From Mycobacterium angelicum (GTDB lineage: Bacteria > Actinomycetota > Actinomycetes > Mycobacteriales > Mycobacteriaceae): DNA of 64,000 nucleotides. Shown in pieces: positions 33,263 to 45,350 of the stretch; the first letter of the stretch is position 1, and each line of letters starts with the position of its first letter. The notes below the pieces were generated by a model. The model was not told the DNA's origin, ran no database searches, and saw only the letters and a list, made by a program, of their open reading frames with translations. Position numbers and translations under genes: made by a program. The DNA is taken from positions 1 through 64,000 of the forward strand of contig NZ_MVHE01000020.1 in assembly GCF_002086155.1 (NCBI RefSeq), written 5' to 3'.

Positions 33263-34822
33263 ATGAGTCGGCGCATCAGGGCTGCCACGGTCGTCGTCGC
33301 GGTCACCACGGTGCTGACAGCCTGCGTCCCGGTGTTCGGTGCCGACCCGCGCTTTGCCACCAACTCCGGCGCAAAGCCGCAGGGCGCAGCGACCACGACG
33401 CCCAAGCCCAGCGGTCCCCCACCGATCGCCGCTCCCAAGAACGACTTGTCCTGGCGCGACTGCACGTCACGGGTCAACGCCGACGCCGGTGTCCCGGCCG
33501 CCCCGGGCGTCAAGCTGGACTGCGCCAGCTATGACGCCGATCTCGACCCGGTCAACGGCGGTTCCGGATCGGTGAGCATCGGCGTGGTCCGCGCCCGCTC
33601 CGCGCAGACGCCCAAGGATGCGGGTCCGCTGGTCTTCACCACCGGTTCCGACCTACCCTCGTCGACCCAACTGCCGGTCTGGCTGTCGCATGCCGGCGCC
33701 GACGTGCTCAAGGGCCACCCGATCGTCGCCGTCGACCGCCGCGGCATGGGCATGTCGAGTCCCATCGACTGCCGCGACCACTTCGACCGCGAGGAGATGC
33801 GCGACCAGGCCCAGTTCCAATCCGGCGACGACCCGGTGGCCAACCTCTCCGAAATCTCCAACACCGCCACCACGAACTGCACCGACGCGATCGCTCCGGG
33901 CGACTCCGCTTACGACAACGCGCACGCCGCCTCCGACATCGAGCGACTGCGCAACATCTGGGATGTTCCCGCGCTAGCCCTCGTCGGCATCGGTAACGGC
34001 GCCCAGGTGGCACTGACCTACGCCGGGTCGCGTCCCGACAAGGTGGCCAGGCTGATCCTGGATTCGCCGGTTGCGTTGGGGGTCAACGCCGAAGCCGCCG
34101 CCGAACAACAGGTCAAGGGGCAGCAGGCCGCACTCGACGCCTTCGCCGCGCAATGCGTCGCCGTGAACTGCCCGCTGGGCCCCGATCCCAAAGCCGCCGT
34201 CAGTGCCCTGCTGAACTCCGCCAAGGCCGGCAAGGCGCCCGGGCGCACGTCGGTGGCGTCCATCGCCAACGCGATCACCATCGCATTGGGCTTCCCCGCC
34301 GGCGACCGCGTCAACAACACCACGACCCTGGCCAATGCGCTGGCGGCCGCCAACTCCGGCGACATCAACCCGCTGTCCAACTTGATCAACCGCGCCGATG
34401 CCATGCAGGACACCGACGGGCAATTCGTCAACGTCTGCAGCGACGCGATCAACCGTCCGACCCCGGACCGGGTGCGCGAACTCGTGGTCGCCTGGGCCAA
34501 GCTCTATCCGCAGTTCGGGACGGTCGCCGCGCTCAACCTGGTCAAGTGCCTGCACTGGCCCAGCGGCTCGCCGGCGCAAGCACCCAAACAGCTCAAGGTC
34601 GACGTCTTGCTGCTGGGCGTGCAGAACGACCCGATCGTCGGCAACGACGGCGTCGCCGCGACGGCGGCCACCGTCATCAACGCCAACGCGGCCAGCAAGC
34701 GGGTGATGTGGCAGGGCATCGGCCACGGCGCCAGCATCTATTCGGCGTGCGCGGTGCCGCCGATCGTCGGCTATCTGGACAGCGGCAAGCTGCCCGGCAC
34801 CGACACCTACTGTCCCGCCTGA
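33263..34822 (+). CDS. TAP-like alpha/beta-hydrolase lipoprotein, Rv2672-like; nucleophile serine absent
   Basis: A 519-residue exported protein. AATVVVAVTTVLTAC ends in a lipobox with Cys21, so it is probably lipid-anchored to the outer face of the membrane. The region RLRNIWDVPALALVGIGNGAQVALTYAG is the nucleophile elbow of tripeptidyl-aminopeptidase-like hydrolases, but it reads G-I-G-N-G with Gly244 where Ser is expected. The late His region (GIGHGASIYSACAVP) and a TAP-like C-terminal domain are present, along with several cysteine pairs. It may be a pseudo-enzyme or use another residue. ATG 33263 gives the signal peptide. Probably co-transcribed with aftC (26-base gap). Confidence 0.8.
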   Translation: MSRRIRAATVVVAVTTVLTACVPVFGADPRFATNSGAKPQGAATTTPKPSGPPPIAAPKNDLSWRDCTSRVNADAGVPAAPGVKLDCASYDADLDPVNGGSGSVSIGVVRARSAQTPKDAGPLVFTTGSDLPSSTQLPVWLSHAGADVLKGHPIVAVDRRGMGMSSPIDCRDHFDREEMRDQAQFQSGDDPVANLSEISNTATTNCTDAIAPGDSAYDNAHAASDIERLRNIWDVPALALVGIGNGAQVALTYAGSRPDKVARLILDSPVALGVNAEAAAEQQVKGQQAALDAFAAQCVAVNCPLGPDPKAAVSALLNSAKAGKAPGRTSVASIANAITIALGFPAGDRVNNTTTLANALAAANSGDINPLSNLINRADAMQDTDGQFVNVCSDAINRPTPDRVRELVVAWAKLYPQFGTVAALNLVKCLHWPSGSPAQAPKQLKVDVLLLGVQNDPIVGNDGVAATAATVINANAASKRVMWQGIGHGASIYSACAVPPIVGYLDSGKLPGTDTYCPA

Positions 34823-34848
34823 GAGTTCGGGCGGGGTACGGTGCGCTG

Positions 34849-36075
34849 GTGACGGCAGCTGACTCGACCCGAACCGGCCCCCCGAGCACCGCATCCATTC
34901 TGCGGGCAGTGCTGTGGCCCGCGGCCATTCTGTCGGTATTGCACCGCAGCATCGTGCTGACGACCAACGGCAACATCACCGATGATTTCAAGCCGGTCTA
35001 CCGGGCGGTGTCGAACTTTCGGCACGGGTTGGACATCTACAACGAGCACTTCGACTACGTCGACCCGCACTATCTGTATCCGCCGGGGGGGACGCTGCTG
35101 ATGGCACCCTTCGGGTACCTGCCGTTCGCGCCGTCGCGCTACCTGTTCATCTCGATCAACACCGTGGCCATCCTGGTCGCCGCGTATCTGCTGCTGCGGA
35201 TGTTCAACTTCACCCTGTCCTCGGTGGCCGCGCCCGCGCTGATCCTGGCCATGTTCTGCACCGAAACCGTCACCAACACACTGGTGTTCACCAACATCAA
35301 CGGCTGCATTCTGCTGCTGGAGGTTTTGTTCCTCCGGTGGCTGCTGGACGGCCGGGCCAGCCGTCAGTGGTGGGCGGGCCTGGCCATCGGGCTGACGCTG
35401 GTGCTCAAACCCCTGCTCGGCCCGCTGCTGTTACTCCCGCTGCTCAACCGCCAGTGGCGGGCATTGGTGGCCGCCATCGGCATTCCCGTCGTCGTCAACC
35501 TGGCGGCGCTCCCGGTGGTGCCCCACCCGATGGACTTCTTCACCCGCACACTGCCCTACATCCTGGGCACCCGCGACTACTTCAACAGCTCGATCCAGGG
35601 CAACGGCGTGTACTTCGGCCTACCCACCTGGCTGATCATCGTGCTGCGGCTGCTGTTCACCGCTCTTGCCGTCGGCGCGCTGTGGCTGCTGTACCGCTAC
35701 TACCGCACCCGAGACCCGCTGTTCTGGTTCACCACGTCGTCGGGCGTGCTGTTGCTGTGGTCATGGCTGGTGATGTCGCTGGCGCAGGGCTACTACTCGA
35801 TGATGCTGTTCCCGTTCCTGATGACGGTCGTGCTGCCCAACTCGGTGATCCGCAACTGGCCGGCGTGGCTGGGAATCTACGGCTTCATGACGCTGGACCG
35901 CTGGCTGCTCTTCAACTGGATGCGCTGGGGCCGGGCGCTGGAATACCTGAAGATCACCTACGGCTGGTCGCTGCTGCTGATCGTCACTTTCACCGTGCTG
36001 TACTTCCGCTACTTGGACGCCAAGGCGGAGAACCGGCTGGACGACGGCCTGGATCGCGCTAGCGTAGACGCATGA
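34849..36075 (+). CDS. aftC: AftC, alpha-(1->3) arabinofuranosyltransferase
   Basis: A 408-residue polytopic GT-C glycosyltransferase that adds alpha-1,3 branching arabinofuranose in arabinogalactan and lipoarabinomannan synthesis, using decaprenyl-phosphoarabinose. The first loop has NGNITDDFKPVYRAVSNFRHG with the catalytic DD of the family. About ten membrane helices follow, and LKPLLGPLLLLPLLNRQWRAL and GTRDYFNSSIQGNGVYFG are nearly identical to Rv2673. GTG 34849 is the first plausible start; H37Rv AftC is about 25 residues longer. The ATGA overlap couples it to msrB. Confidence 0.92.
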   Translation: MTAADSTRTGPPSTASILRAVLWPAAILSVLHRSIVLTTNGNITDDFKPVYRAVSNFRHGLDIYNEHFDYVDPHYLYPPGGTLLMAPFGYLPFAPSRYLFISINTVAILVAAYLLLRMFNFTLSSVAAPALILAMFCTETVTNTLVFTNINGCILLLEVLFLRWLLDGRASRQWWAGLAIGLTLVLKPLLGPLLLLPLLNRQWRALVAAIGIPVVVNLAALPVVPHPMDFFTRTLPYILGTRDYFNSSIQGNGVYFGLPTWLIIVLRLLFTALAVGALWLLYRYYRTRDPLFWFTTSSGVLLLWSWLVMSLAQGYYSMMLFPFLMTVVLPNSVIRNWPAWLGIYGFMTLDRWLLFNWMRWGRALEYLKITYGWSLLLIVTFTVLYFRYLDAKAENRLDDGLDRASVDA

Positions 36076-36479
36076 CCCCCAAGCTGCGGCTCACCGACGA
36101 CGAGTGGCGTAAGAAGCTCACCCCGGAGGAGTTTTCCGTGCTGCGCCAAGCCGGCACCGAACGCCCCTTCACCGGTGAGTACACCGACACCAAGACCCAG
36201 GGCGTCTACCAATGCCGGGCGTGTGGCGCCGAATTGTTCCGCAGCACAGAGAAATTCGACTCACATTGCGGCTGGCCGTCGTTCTTCGACCCGGCGAAAT
36301 CCAGCGCGGTGTTCCTGCGCACCGACTACTCGCTGGGTATGAAGCGCATCGAGGTGCTGTGCGCCAACTGCGACAGCCACCTGGGCCACGTGTTCGAGGG
36401 CGAGGGCTACCCCACCCCAACCGACAAGCGCTATTGCATCAACTCGATCTCGCTGAAGCTGGTCCCCGGCGCTGTCTAA
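36072..36479 (+). CDS. msrB: Peptide methionine-R-sulfoxide reductase MsrB
   Basis: A 135-residue enzyme that reduces methionine-R-sulfoxide in oxidised proteins. Zinc ligands are in CRACG and CANCDSHLGHVF, the substrate motif is SHCGWPSFFDP, and the catalytic cysteine is in KRYCINSIS. The length is normal for a stand-alone MsrB. Its ATG lies in the aftC stop (ATGA). The gene ends 12 bases before a strong inverted repeat that probably terminates transcription. Confidence 0.95.
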   Translation: MTPKLRLTDDEWRKKLTPEEFSVLRQAGTERPFTGEYTDTKTQGVYQCRACGAELFRSTEKFDSHCGWPSFFDPAKSSAVFLRTDYSLGMKRIEVLCANCDSHLGHVFEGEGYPTPTDKRYCINSISLKLVPGAV

Positions 36480-36490
36480 GGACCGCGAGC

Positions 36491-36539
36491 CTGTAGTTAG
36501 CGCGGCCCGCACTCTCGCACTTATCCGCGTTAACTACAG
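36491..36539. terminator. Bidirectional hairpin between convergent msrB and methyltransferase genes
   Basis: CTGTAGTTAGCGCGG (36491-36505) can pair with CCGCGTTAACTACAG (36525-36539): a 15-bp stem with a single G/A mismatch and a 19-base loop. It lies exactly between the msrB stop and the stop of the convergent methyltransferase. There is no T-run, as is usual for mycobacterial intrinsic terminators, and symmetry lets it serve both strands. Confidence 0.7.
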
Positions 36540-36550
36540 TTTCGGCGAAG

Positions 36551-37300
36551 CTAGTCCACCCGCGTGGCGTGCACTTCCCAGAACGGGGCGTGCACCCGAC
36601 CGTTGTTCAGCCACGGTTCCATCACCCGGAACCGTTCCAGCAATTCCTGGGCCTGGTCGGCCAGGTCGGGATTTCGCGCCGCCATCATCTCGATCGACTC
36701 GGTGCTGACGTTGACCTGGTAAGTGGTGGGCCCCAGGTAGGTGATCTCCCAGCCGCCGGCGGGCAGCACCCGGTGAAAATCGTCGGCCGACAACGAGCGC
36801 AACATGGTGAACCCGTTGACGTCGTGCGCGCCGAACTCGAACATGTACAGCCGCGCTCCGGGCTTGGTGGCCCGCCGCAACGCCTGCACATAGGACTTCT
36901 GCAGGTCCGGTGCGGTACTGAAGGTGTGGAAGAAGGCGCAGTCGACGACGGTGTCGAAGCGCCCTTCGAACCCGTCCAGCTTGGTCGCGTCGGCCACCTC
37001 GAAATCGACTGCAACCCCGGCCTTGCGGGCATTGGCGTGAGCACGCTCGATGGCGGCCGCGGAACCGTCGATACCGGTGGCCGAAAAACCCTTTGATGCG
37101 TAGTAGATCGCGTGGTGACCGGGGCCGGTACCCGGGTCGAGCACTTCGCCCTTGATGGCGCCGACGGCGACGAGTTGCTGGACCACCGGCTGCGGGCCGC
37201 CGATGTCCCACGGCGTGGCCACCGGCAAGCCGTGCGAGACCCGCGCATCGCGGTACATCTCCTCGAAGCGGGCGGGGTCGGTGGGGTCGAATTCAGCCAT
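36551..37300 (-). CDS. SAM-dependent methyltransferase, Rv2675c-like
   Basis: A 249-residue class I methyltransferase. GEVLDPGTGPGHHAIYYASKGFSATGIDGSAAAIERA (about residues 50-87) is the SAM-binding glycine loop with the acidic residue ending beta 2. FDTVVDCAFFHTF is motif II, and KPGARLYMFEFG motif III. The substrate is unknown. It is the last gene of the minus-strand run hemE-hemY-hemQ, but is separated from hemQ by a MIRU-type repeat that supplies its ATG region. The haem neighbourhood gives no firm clue to its job. Confidence 0.85.
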   Translation of the reverse strand: MAEFDPTDPARFEEMYRDARVSHGLPVATPWDIGGPQPVVQQLVAVGAIKGEVLDPGTGPGHHAIYYASKGFSATGIDGSAAAIERAHANARKAGVAVDFEVADATKLDGFEGRFDTVVDCAFFHTFSTAPDLQKSYVQALRRATKPGARLYMFEFGAHDVNGFTMLRSLSADDFHRVLPAGGWEITYLGPTTYQVNVSTESIEMMAARNPDLADQAQELLERFRVMEPWLNNGRVHAPFWEVHATRVD

Positions 37301-37370
37301 TGCGACGCTTCTCCTCATCGCTGCGTCCCCCGCAAGCGGGAGGTGCCCCCACTGCATCGTCGCCGTCGAC
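37301..37370 (-). repeat. MIRU-type intergenic repeat
   Basis: On the complement this reads GACGATGCAGTGGGGGCACC, CCGCTTGCGGGGGACGCAGC, GATGAGGAGAAGCGTCGCAA and then the methyltransferase ATG. The GACGATGCAG and AGCGATGAGGAG blocks recur at 41387-41486 and 50632-50722. As in classical MIRUs it fills the gap between two operon genes and provides a Shine-Dalgarno-like GAGGAG before the next start. Confidence 0.75.
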
Positions 37371-37375
37371 GGCTG

Positions 37376-39413
<2,038 letters not shown>

Positions 39414-39417
<4 letters not shown>

Positions 39418-40463
39418 AGCGAGTGAACCAGCGACACCAGATCGGTCAACACGCCGGGATCGGTCTCCGGTAGCACACCGTGGCCCAGGTTGAAGACGTG
39501 ACCGCCCGCCCCGGAATCCACCGCCCGGCGGCCGTCGTCGACTACGGCGCGCGCGGCCCGTTCCACCGCCGGCCAGCCCGCCAGCACCACCACCGGATCC
39601 AGGTTGCCCTGCAACGCGGTGCCGGGCACCACCCTGGCGGCGGCGTCGGTCAGTGCGGTTCGCCAGTCGACGCCGACGACTGTGGCGCCCGCTTCCGACA
39701 TCGCACCCAGCAACTCCGCGGTCCCCACGCCGAAGTGGGTCATCGGCAGCCCATGTTCGGCCAGCGCGCCGAACACCCGCGCACTGTGCGGCAACACGTA
39801 CTGCCGGTAGTCGGCCAGCGACAGCGTGCCCGCCCACGAGTCGAACACCTGGATCGCGTCCACCCCGGCGTGGATCTGGCCACGCAGGAACGCGATGGTG
39901 AGGTCGGTCAGCTTGGTCATCAGCGCATGCCAGCTCGCCGGTTCGGACAGCATCATCGCCTTGGTGCGGGCGTGGTGGCGGCTCGGGCCACCTTCGACCA
40001 GATAGGACGCCAACGTGAACGGCGCACCGGCGAAACCGATCAGCGGCACCTCCCCCAGCGCGCCAACCAACAGCCCAATGGTCTCGTAGACGGGTTGGAT
40101 CGCTTGGGGGTCAAGGGGTTTCATGGCAGCGATGTCGGCGTCGGTGCGCACCGGCTGCGCGATCACCGGTCCGACGTCGGCGACGATGTCCAGATCGACT
40201 CCGGCGGCGCGCAGCGGCACCACGATGTCGGAGAACAGGATCGCCGCGTCGACGTCGTAGCGTCGGATCGGCTGCAGGGTGATCTCACAGGCCATCTCCG
40301 GCTCGAAGCAGGCGGCCAGCATGCTGCGCTGTTCGCGCAGCGCCCGGTATTCGGGCAACGAACGCCCGGCCTGGCGCATAAACCACACCGGCACCCGGCT
40401 CGGTTTGCGGCCGCCGACCGCGGCCAGATAGGGCGACTGGGTAAGGTCGCGACGCGTACTCAT
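39414..40463 (-). CDS. hemE: Uroporphyrinogen decarboxylase HemE
   Basis: A 349-residue cytosolic enzyme that converts uroporphyrinogen III to coproporphyrinogen III. The N-terminal [19 protein letters not shown] contains the conserved substrate-binding Arg. Also present are [15 protein letters not shown] (catalytic Asp), [17 protein letters not shown] and [16 protein letters not shown] 40463 ([13 protein letters not shown]) matches the H37Rv orthologue. It is first in the hem operon and divergent from echA15 with 52 bases between. Confidence 0.95.
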
Positions 40464-40515
40464 CGACGTCAATGCTGCCACGGGCGCCGTGCGGCCCTTG
40501 CGTAACATCGATCCG

Positions 40516-41322
40516 ATGCCGGTCAGCTACGACGACTTCCCCAGCCTGCGCTGCCAAACCCGAGAGAACGGCGTGCTGGAACTGGTCCTCGATGCCCCCG
40601 GGCTGAACTCGGTGGGACCGCAGATGCACCGCGACCTTGCCGACATCTGGCCGGCGATCGATCGCGACCCCGCGGTAAGAGTGGTCCTGGTCCGCGGTGA
40701 AGGCAAGGCGTTCTCGTCCGGCGGCAGCTTCGATCTGATCGACGAGACCATCAATGACTACGAGGGCCGGATCCGCATCCTGCGCGAGGCCCGCGATCTG
40801 GTGCTCAACCTGGTCAACTTCGACAAACCGGTGGTCTCGGCCATCAAGGGTCCCGCCGTCGGCGCCGGTTTGGTGGTTGCCTTGCTTGCCGACATCTCGG
40901 TGGCAGGCCGGACCGCCAAGATCATCGACGGACATACCAAACTCGGGGTCGCCGCCGGTGACCACGCCGCGATTTGCTGGCCGCTGCTGGTCGGCATGGC
41001 CAAGGCCAAGTACTACCTGCTGACCTGCGAGGTTCTCTCCGGCGAAGAAGCCGAGCGCATTGGCCTGGTCTCGACCTGCGTCGACGACGACGAGGTGCTG
41101 GCCACCGCAACCAGGCTTGCCGACAATCTGGCCGGCGGCGCCCAAAACGCCATCCGCTGGACCAAACGCAGCCTCAATCACTGGTACCGGATGTTCGGGC
41201 CGGCCTTCGAAACGTCGCTTGGCCTGGAATTCATCGGGTTCGGCGGCCCCGACGTGCGCGAAGGTCTGGCTGCGCACCGCGAGAAGCGCCCAGCGCGATT
41301 TGTTGACGGCTCCGACAGCTGA
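40516..41322 (+). CDS. echA15: Enoyl-CoA hydratase/isomerase family protein EchA15
   Basis: A 268-residue crotonase-family protein. [22 protein letters not shown] forms the first oxyanion-hole segment and [28 protein letters not shown] the second. The usual catalytic Glu pair is not clearly conserved in the stretch [20 protein letters not shown], so hydratase activity should not be assumed. ATG 40516 matches the H37Rv Rv2679 start. It ends 64 bases before a tandem MIRU-type repeat and is probably transcribed with the DUF3000 gene. Confidence 0.88.
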   Translation: MPVSYDDFPSLRCQTRENGVLELVLDAPGLNSVGPQMHRDLADIWPAIDRDPAVRVVLVRGEGKAFSSGGSFDLIDETINDYEGRIRILREARDLVLNLVNFDKPVVSAIKGPAVGAGLVVALLADISVAGRTAKIIDGHTKLGVAAGDHAAICWPLLVGMAKAKYYLLTCEVLSGEEAERIGLVSTCVDDDEVLATATRLADNLAGGAQNAIRWTKRSLNHWYRMFGPAFETSLGLEFIGFGGPDVREGLAAHREKRPARFVDGSDS

Positions 41323-41386
41323 CCGCGATTCGGCGCGCCTGATTTCGCGTGTCGGACGATAGGTCTACCGTCGGAAACTGTGAGTT

Positions 41387-41486
41387 CCCCGCCAACGACG
41401 ATGCAGAGCGCAGCGATGCTGAGGAGTGGCGCATGACCCCGCCAACGACGATGCAGAGCGCAGCGATGCTGAGGAGTGGCGCATGA
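41387..41486 (+). repeat. MIRU-type tandem repeat, two perfect 50-bp units
   Basis: Units 41387-41436 and 41437-41486 are identical, each running from CCCCGCCAACGACGATGCAG through AGCGATGCTGAGGAGTGGCG to CATGA. The end of unit 2 supplies GAGGAG and the ATG of the DUF3000 gene. Unit 1 ends with the same ATGA out of frame, while a GTG within it (41426) is in frame and open. In H37Rv a MIRU VNTR of about 51 bp (locus 2996, MIRU26) lies next to the same gene, so this looks like its counterpart. Confidence 0.9.
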
Positions 41487-42064
41487 CTTCAGCAGAACCG
41501 GCCCCATTCCGCGACGCGGTAGCGGCGATGAACGCCGTCACCGTTCGGCCGGAAATCGAGCTCGGCCCCATCCGCCCGCCGCAGCGGCTGGCGCCCTACA
41601 GCTACGCCCTGGGCGCCGAAGTCAAACATCCCGACCTCGACATCGTCCCGGAGCGATCAGAGGGCGACGCGTTCGGCCGGCTGATTCTGCTGTACGACCC
41701 GGATGGCTCCGATGCCTGGGACGGCACCATCCGCCTGGTCGCATACATCCAGGCCGACCTCGACTCCCACGAGGCCATCGACCCGCTGCTGCCAGAGGTG
41801 GCGTGGAGCTGGCTGGCGGAGGCGCTGGAGACGCGCACCGAGCATGTGACCGCACTGGGCGGCACCGTTACCGCCACCACATCGGTTCGCTACGGCGACA
41901 TCTCCGGACCACCGCGCGCCCACCAGCTGGAATTACGGGCCTCATGGACGGCCACCAACCCCGACGTGAGCAGCCATGTCGAGGCCTTCTGCGAGGTACT
42001 GGAGCACGCCGCGGGCCTGCCGCCGGCCGGGGTCGTCGACCTCGGCTCGCGGTCACGCGCTTGA
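41483..42064 (+). CDS. DUF3000 protein, Rv2680-like
   Basis: A 193-residue conserved actinobacterial protein with no known activity. Typical stretches are FRDAVAAMNAVTVRPEIELGPIRPPQRLAPYSYALGAEV and GRLILLYDPDGSDAWDGTIRLVAYIQADL. It has no signal peptide or membrane segment. ATG 41483 is supplied by the second MIRU unit; a GTG 19 codons upstream, inside the first unit, is an alternative whose use would vary with repeat number. It is followed one base later by the RNase D-like gene, a pair kept in actinobacteria. Confidence 0.85.
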   Translation: MTSAEPAPFRDAVAAMNAVTVRPEIELGPIRPPQRLAPYSYALGAEVKHPDLDIVPERSEGDAFGRLILLYDPDGSDAWDGTIRLVAYIQADLDSHEAIDPLLPEVAWSWLAEALETRTEHVTALGGTVTATTSVRYGDISGPPRAHQLELRASWTATNPDVSSHVEAFCEVLEHAAGLPPAGVVDLGSRSRA

Positions 42065-42065
42065 C

Positions 42066-43367
42066 ATGAGCGAACCAGAGGCCGATCGGGCCGAGGAGGA
42101 CGACCCCGAACCGACGCTGCTGCTGCATCCGGCCAGCGGCGTGCCCCAGCTCTCGGTGAGCCCGCGCCAGATCAAGGCGGCCGCAGAACTACTGGCCGGC
42201 GGGCGTGGACCTTTTGCCGTCGATGCCGAGCGGGCGTCGGGATTTCGGTATTCCAACCGCGCCTACCTGATCCAGATACGGCGGGCCGACGCCGGTACCG
42301 TCCTCATCGACCCGGTCAGCCACGGCGGCGACCCGCTGACCGTGCTGCGGCCGGTCGCCGAAGTGCTGCGTGAAGACGAATGGATTCTGCACTCCGCCGA
42401 TCAGGATCTGCCGTGTCTGGCCGAGGTCGGCATGCGGCCGTCGGCGCTCTACGACACCGAGCTCGCCGGCCGCCTGGCCGGTTTCGATCGGGTCAATCTG
42501 GCCGCCATGGTCCATCGCCTGCTGGGCATGGGGTTGGCCAAGGGCCACGGCGCGGCGGACTGGTCCAAGCGCCCGCTGCCCGCGGCCTGGCTCAACTACG
42601 CCGCTCTGGACGTGGAGTTGCTCATCGAGCTGCGCGCGGCGGTCTCGGACGTACTTGCCGGCCAGGGCAAAGCCGATTGGGCCGCAGAGGAATTCGAGCA
42701 CTTACGCACCTATGAGGATCGGACCCTCCCGGCTCCGGGCCGGCGAGACCGCTGGCGACGCACGTCGGGCATCCACAAGGTGCACGATCGGCGCGCCCTC
42801 GCGGCGGTGCGCGAGTTGTGGACGGCGCGCGACCGCATCGCCCAGCGCCGCGACATCGCGCCCCGGCGCATCCTGCCGGACTCGGCCATCATCGACGCCG
42901 CCATTGCGGACCCCAAGACTGTCGACGACCTGACCGCGCTGCCGGTGTTCGGCGGGCGCAACCAACGCCGCAGCGCCGCAATGTGGTTGGCGGCATTGGA
43001 AGCGGCGCGAGAAAACCAGGATCTACCCGAAGTGGGTGAGGCGCCCAATGGGCCGCCACCCCCGGCCCGTTGGAGCCGGCGCAAGCCCGAGGCCGCCGCC
43101 CGGCTGGAGGCGGCCCGCTCGGGGTTGGCGAAGGTATCCCAACGGGTCGGCGTGCCGACGGAGAACCTGGTCGCCCCGGACCTGGTGCGACGGCTGTGCT
43201 GGGACTGGGAGGGCGCACGGGCCCCGGTCGAAGCGGTCGATACCTACTTGCGGACCGGCCATGCGCGAACGTGGCAATGCGAACTGGTGGTCGAGGTGCT
43301 GGCAACCGCGGTGACGCACCCGGCCCAAACCGACCCCAAAGCCGACGCCAAAGCCGATAACAACTAG
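42066..43367 (+). CDS. RNase D-like 3'-5' exonuclease with HRDC domain, Rv2681-like
   Basis: A 433-residue protein. [14 protein letters not shown] (D53, E55), [16 protein letters not shown] (Asp) and [13 protein letters not shown] (Tyr/Asp) are the DEDDy exonuclease motifs, all present. An HRDC-like helical domain follows ([36 protein letters not shown]), then a second helical region. Such enzymes trim structured RNA 3' ends. Starts one base after the DUF3000 stop and ends overlapping the convergent dxs stop by four bases. Confidence 0.88.
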   Translation: MSEPEADRAEEDDPEPTLLLHPASGVPQLSVSPRQIKAAAELLAGGRGPFAVDAERASGFRYSNRAYLIQIRRADAGTVLIDPVSHGGDPLTVLRPVAEVLREDEWILHSADQDLPCLAEVGMRPSALYDTELAGRLAGFDRVNLAAMVHRLLGMGLAKGHGAADWSKRPLPAAWLNYAALDVELLIELRAAVSDVLAGQGKADWAAEEFEHLRTYEDRTLPAPGRRDRWRRTSGIHKVHDRRALAAVRELWTARDRIAQRRDIAPRRILPDSAIIDAAIADPKTVDDLTALPVFGGRNQRRSAAMWLAALEAARENQDLPEVGEAPNGPPPPARWSRRKPEAAARLEAARSGLAKVSQRVGVPTENLVAPDLVRRLCWDWEGARAPVEAVDTYLRTGHARTWQCELVVEVLATAVTHPAQTDPKADAKADNN

Positions 43368-45289
43368 TCCAGCTGCTCGCGGATCTCGGCTACTGCCCGG
43401 TTGTCGGATGCACAGGCTCCCAGCGCGGCAACCCAACCGGTAATCCGGCGCGCCACGTCCTGATCGGTGAGCCCCAACTCGGCCAGCACCTCACCGCGCG
43501 AGCCATGCTGGTAGAACTCCTGCGGCAGCCCGACATCGCGGCAGGGCACATCGATCTCGGCCTGCCGCAGCGCTGCCGACACGGCCGAACCCACACCACC
43601 GGCCTGCCCGTTGTCTTCCAGGGTGACCAGCAGCTTGTGCTGGGCCGCCAGTTCACGCACCCCGTCGGACACCGGCAACACCCAGCGTGGGTCGATCACC
43701 GTAACGCCGATGCCCTGGTTGTGCAGCCGCTTGGCCACCTCCAGCGCCATCGACGCGAACGCGCCGACCGCTATCAGCAGCACATCGTGGTTCAAGCCGC
43801 CAGCCGGCACCGCCAGCACATCGATACCTGAACGCCGCTCCAGCGCCGGAATATCTTCTCCCACATCGCCTTTGGGGAACCGCAACGCCGTCGGCCCGTC
43901 GTCGGTGTCGAGCGCCTCGCCCAGCTCCTCACGCAACCGGGTGGCGTCGCGGGGCGCGGCGACCCGGATGCCCGGCACGATGCCCAGCATCGACAAATCC
44001 CACATGCCGTTGTGGCTGGGGCCGTCCGAACCGGTGATTCCGGCCCGGTCCAAGACCATGGTGACCGGCAGCTTGTGCAACGCGACGTCCATCATGATCT
44101 GGTCGAACGCCCGGTTCAGGAACGTCGAATAGATGGCCACCACCGGATGCATGCCGCCCATCGCCAGCCCGGCCGCCGACGTCATCGCGTGTTGCTCGGC
44201 GATGCCGACGTCGAACAGCCGGTCCGGAAAGCGCTCTCCAAAAGCCGTCAGCCCGGTAGGTCCGGGCATGGCGGCGGTAATAGCCACGATGTCGCGGCGT
44301 TTCTCGGCGTAACCGATGAGCGCATCGGTAAACGTCGTCGTCCAGCCCGGGCCCGCGATCTTGGTCGCTGCCCCGGTGACCGGATCGATCGGCACGGTGG
44401 AATGCATCTGCTCGGCCTGGTCGGCTTCGGCCGGCGCGTAGCCCATCCCCTTGCGGGTGACCACGTGCACGATCACCGGGCCCCCGAAGCCGCGGGCACT
44501 GCGCAGCGCGACCTCCACCGCCCGTTCGTCATGGCCGTCGACCGGACCGATGTATTTCAGCCCGAGGTCAGTGAACAGCAGCTGTGGTGACAGCGAGTCC
44601 TTGAGACCGGCCTTGACGCTGTGCGCAAAGCGGTAGAACACATCGCCCACCACCGGCACCGACAGCATGGCGTCGCGGCCCTTTTCCAGGAACTTCTCGT
44701 AGCTTGGCTGCAGCCGCAGTGTGGCCAGGTGATCGGCCACGCCACCGATCGTGGGCGCGTAGCTGCGGCCGTTGTCGTTGACGACGATGATCACCGGCCG
44801 GCGCGAGGCGGCGATGTTGTTCAGCGCCTCCCAGCACATGCCGCCGGTGAGCGCGCCGTCGCCGACGACGGCGACCACATGCCGGTTGCGGTGACCGGTC
44901 AGCTCGAACGCCTTGGCCAGGCCGTCGGCATACGACAAGGCTGCGCTGGCGTGGCTCGACTCGACCCAGTCATGTTCGCTCTCAGCCCGGCACGGATAGC
45001 CCGACAGCCCACCCTTCTTGCGCAGCGTTTCGAACTCCTGACAGCGTCCGGTCAGCATCTTGTGGACATAGGCCTGATGACCGGTGTCGAAGATGATCGG
45101 ATCGTGCGGGGAGTCGAAGACCCGGTGCAGCGCCAGCGTCAGCTCGACCACACCTAGATTCGGCCCCAGGTGTCCGCCCGTGGCAGCCACCTTGTGAATC
45201 AGGAATTCGCGAATCTCGGCAGCCAGGTCCCGTAACTGCTGCTGGGAGAGGTGCTGCAGATCAGCGGGTCCGCGGATCTGTTCCAGCAT
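43364..45289 (-). CDS. dxs: 1-deoxy-D-xylulose-5-phosphate synthase Dxs
   Basis: A 641-residue thiamine-diphosphate enzyme, first step of the MEP isoprenoid pathway: pyruvate plus glyceraldehyde-3-phosphate gives [19 protein letters not shown] contains a conserved active-site His, [19 protein letters not shown] is the ThDP/Mg motif, and [20 protein letters not shown] and [18 protein letters not shown] belong to the pyrimidine-binding domain. The length is normal. ATG 45289 starts at [11 protein letters not shown] as in H37Rv Rv2682c. Confidence 0.96.
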   Translation of the reverse strand: MLEQIRGPADLQHLSQQQLRDLAAEIREFLIHKVAATGGHLGPNLGVVELTLALHRVFDSPHDPIIFDTGHQAYVHKMLTGRCQEFETLRKKGGLSGYPCRAESEHDWVESSHASAALSYADGLAKAFELTGHRNRHVVAVVGDGALTGGMCWEALNNIAASRRPVIIVVNDNGRSYAPTIGGVADHLATLRLQPSYEKFLEKGRDAMLSVPVVGDVFYRFAHSVKAGLKDSLSPQLLFTDLGLKYIGPVDGHDERAVEVALRSARGFGGPVIVHVVTRKGMGYAPAEADQAEQMHSTVPIDPVTGAATKIAGPGWTTTFTDALIGYAEKRRDIVAITAAMPGPTGLTAFGERFPDRLFDVGIAEQHAMTSAAGLAMGGMHPVVAIYSTFLNRAFDQIMMDVALHKLPVTMVLDRAGITGSDGPSHNGMWDLSMLGIVPGIRVAAPRDATRLREELGEALDTDDGPTALRFPKGDVGEDIPALERRSGIDVLAVPAGGLNHDVLLIAVGAFASMALEVAKRLHNQGIGVTVIDPRWVLPVSDGVRELAAQHKLLVTLEDNGQAGGVGSAVSAALRQAEIDVPCRDVGLPQEFYQHGSRGEVLAELGLTDQDVARRITGWVAALGACASDNRAVAEIREQLD

Positions 45290-45350
45290 CCCGTCAGTCT
45301 ACGCAGCAACCGCTAATTCACACCCCCTGTGTTGGGACGAAAAGTAGGTG

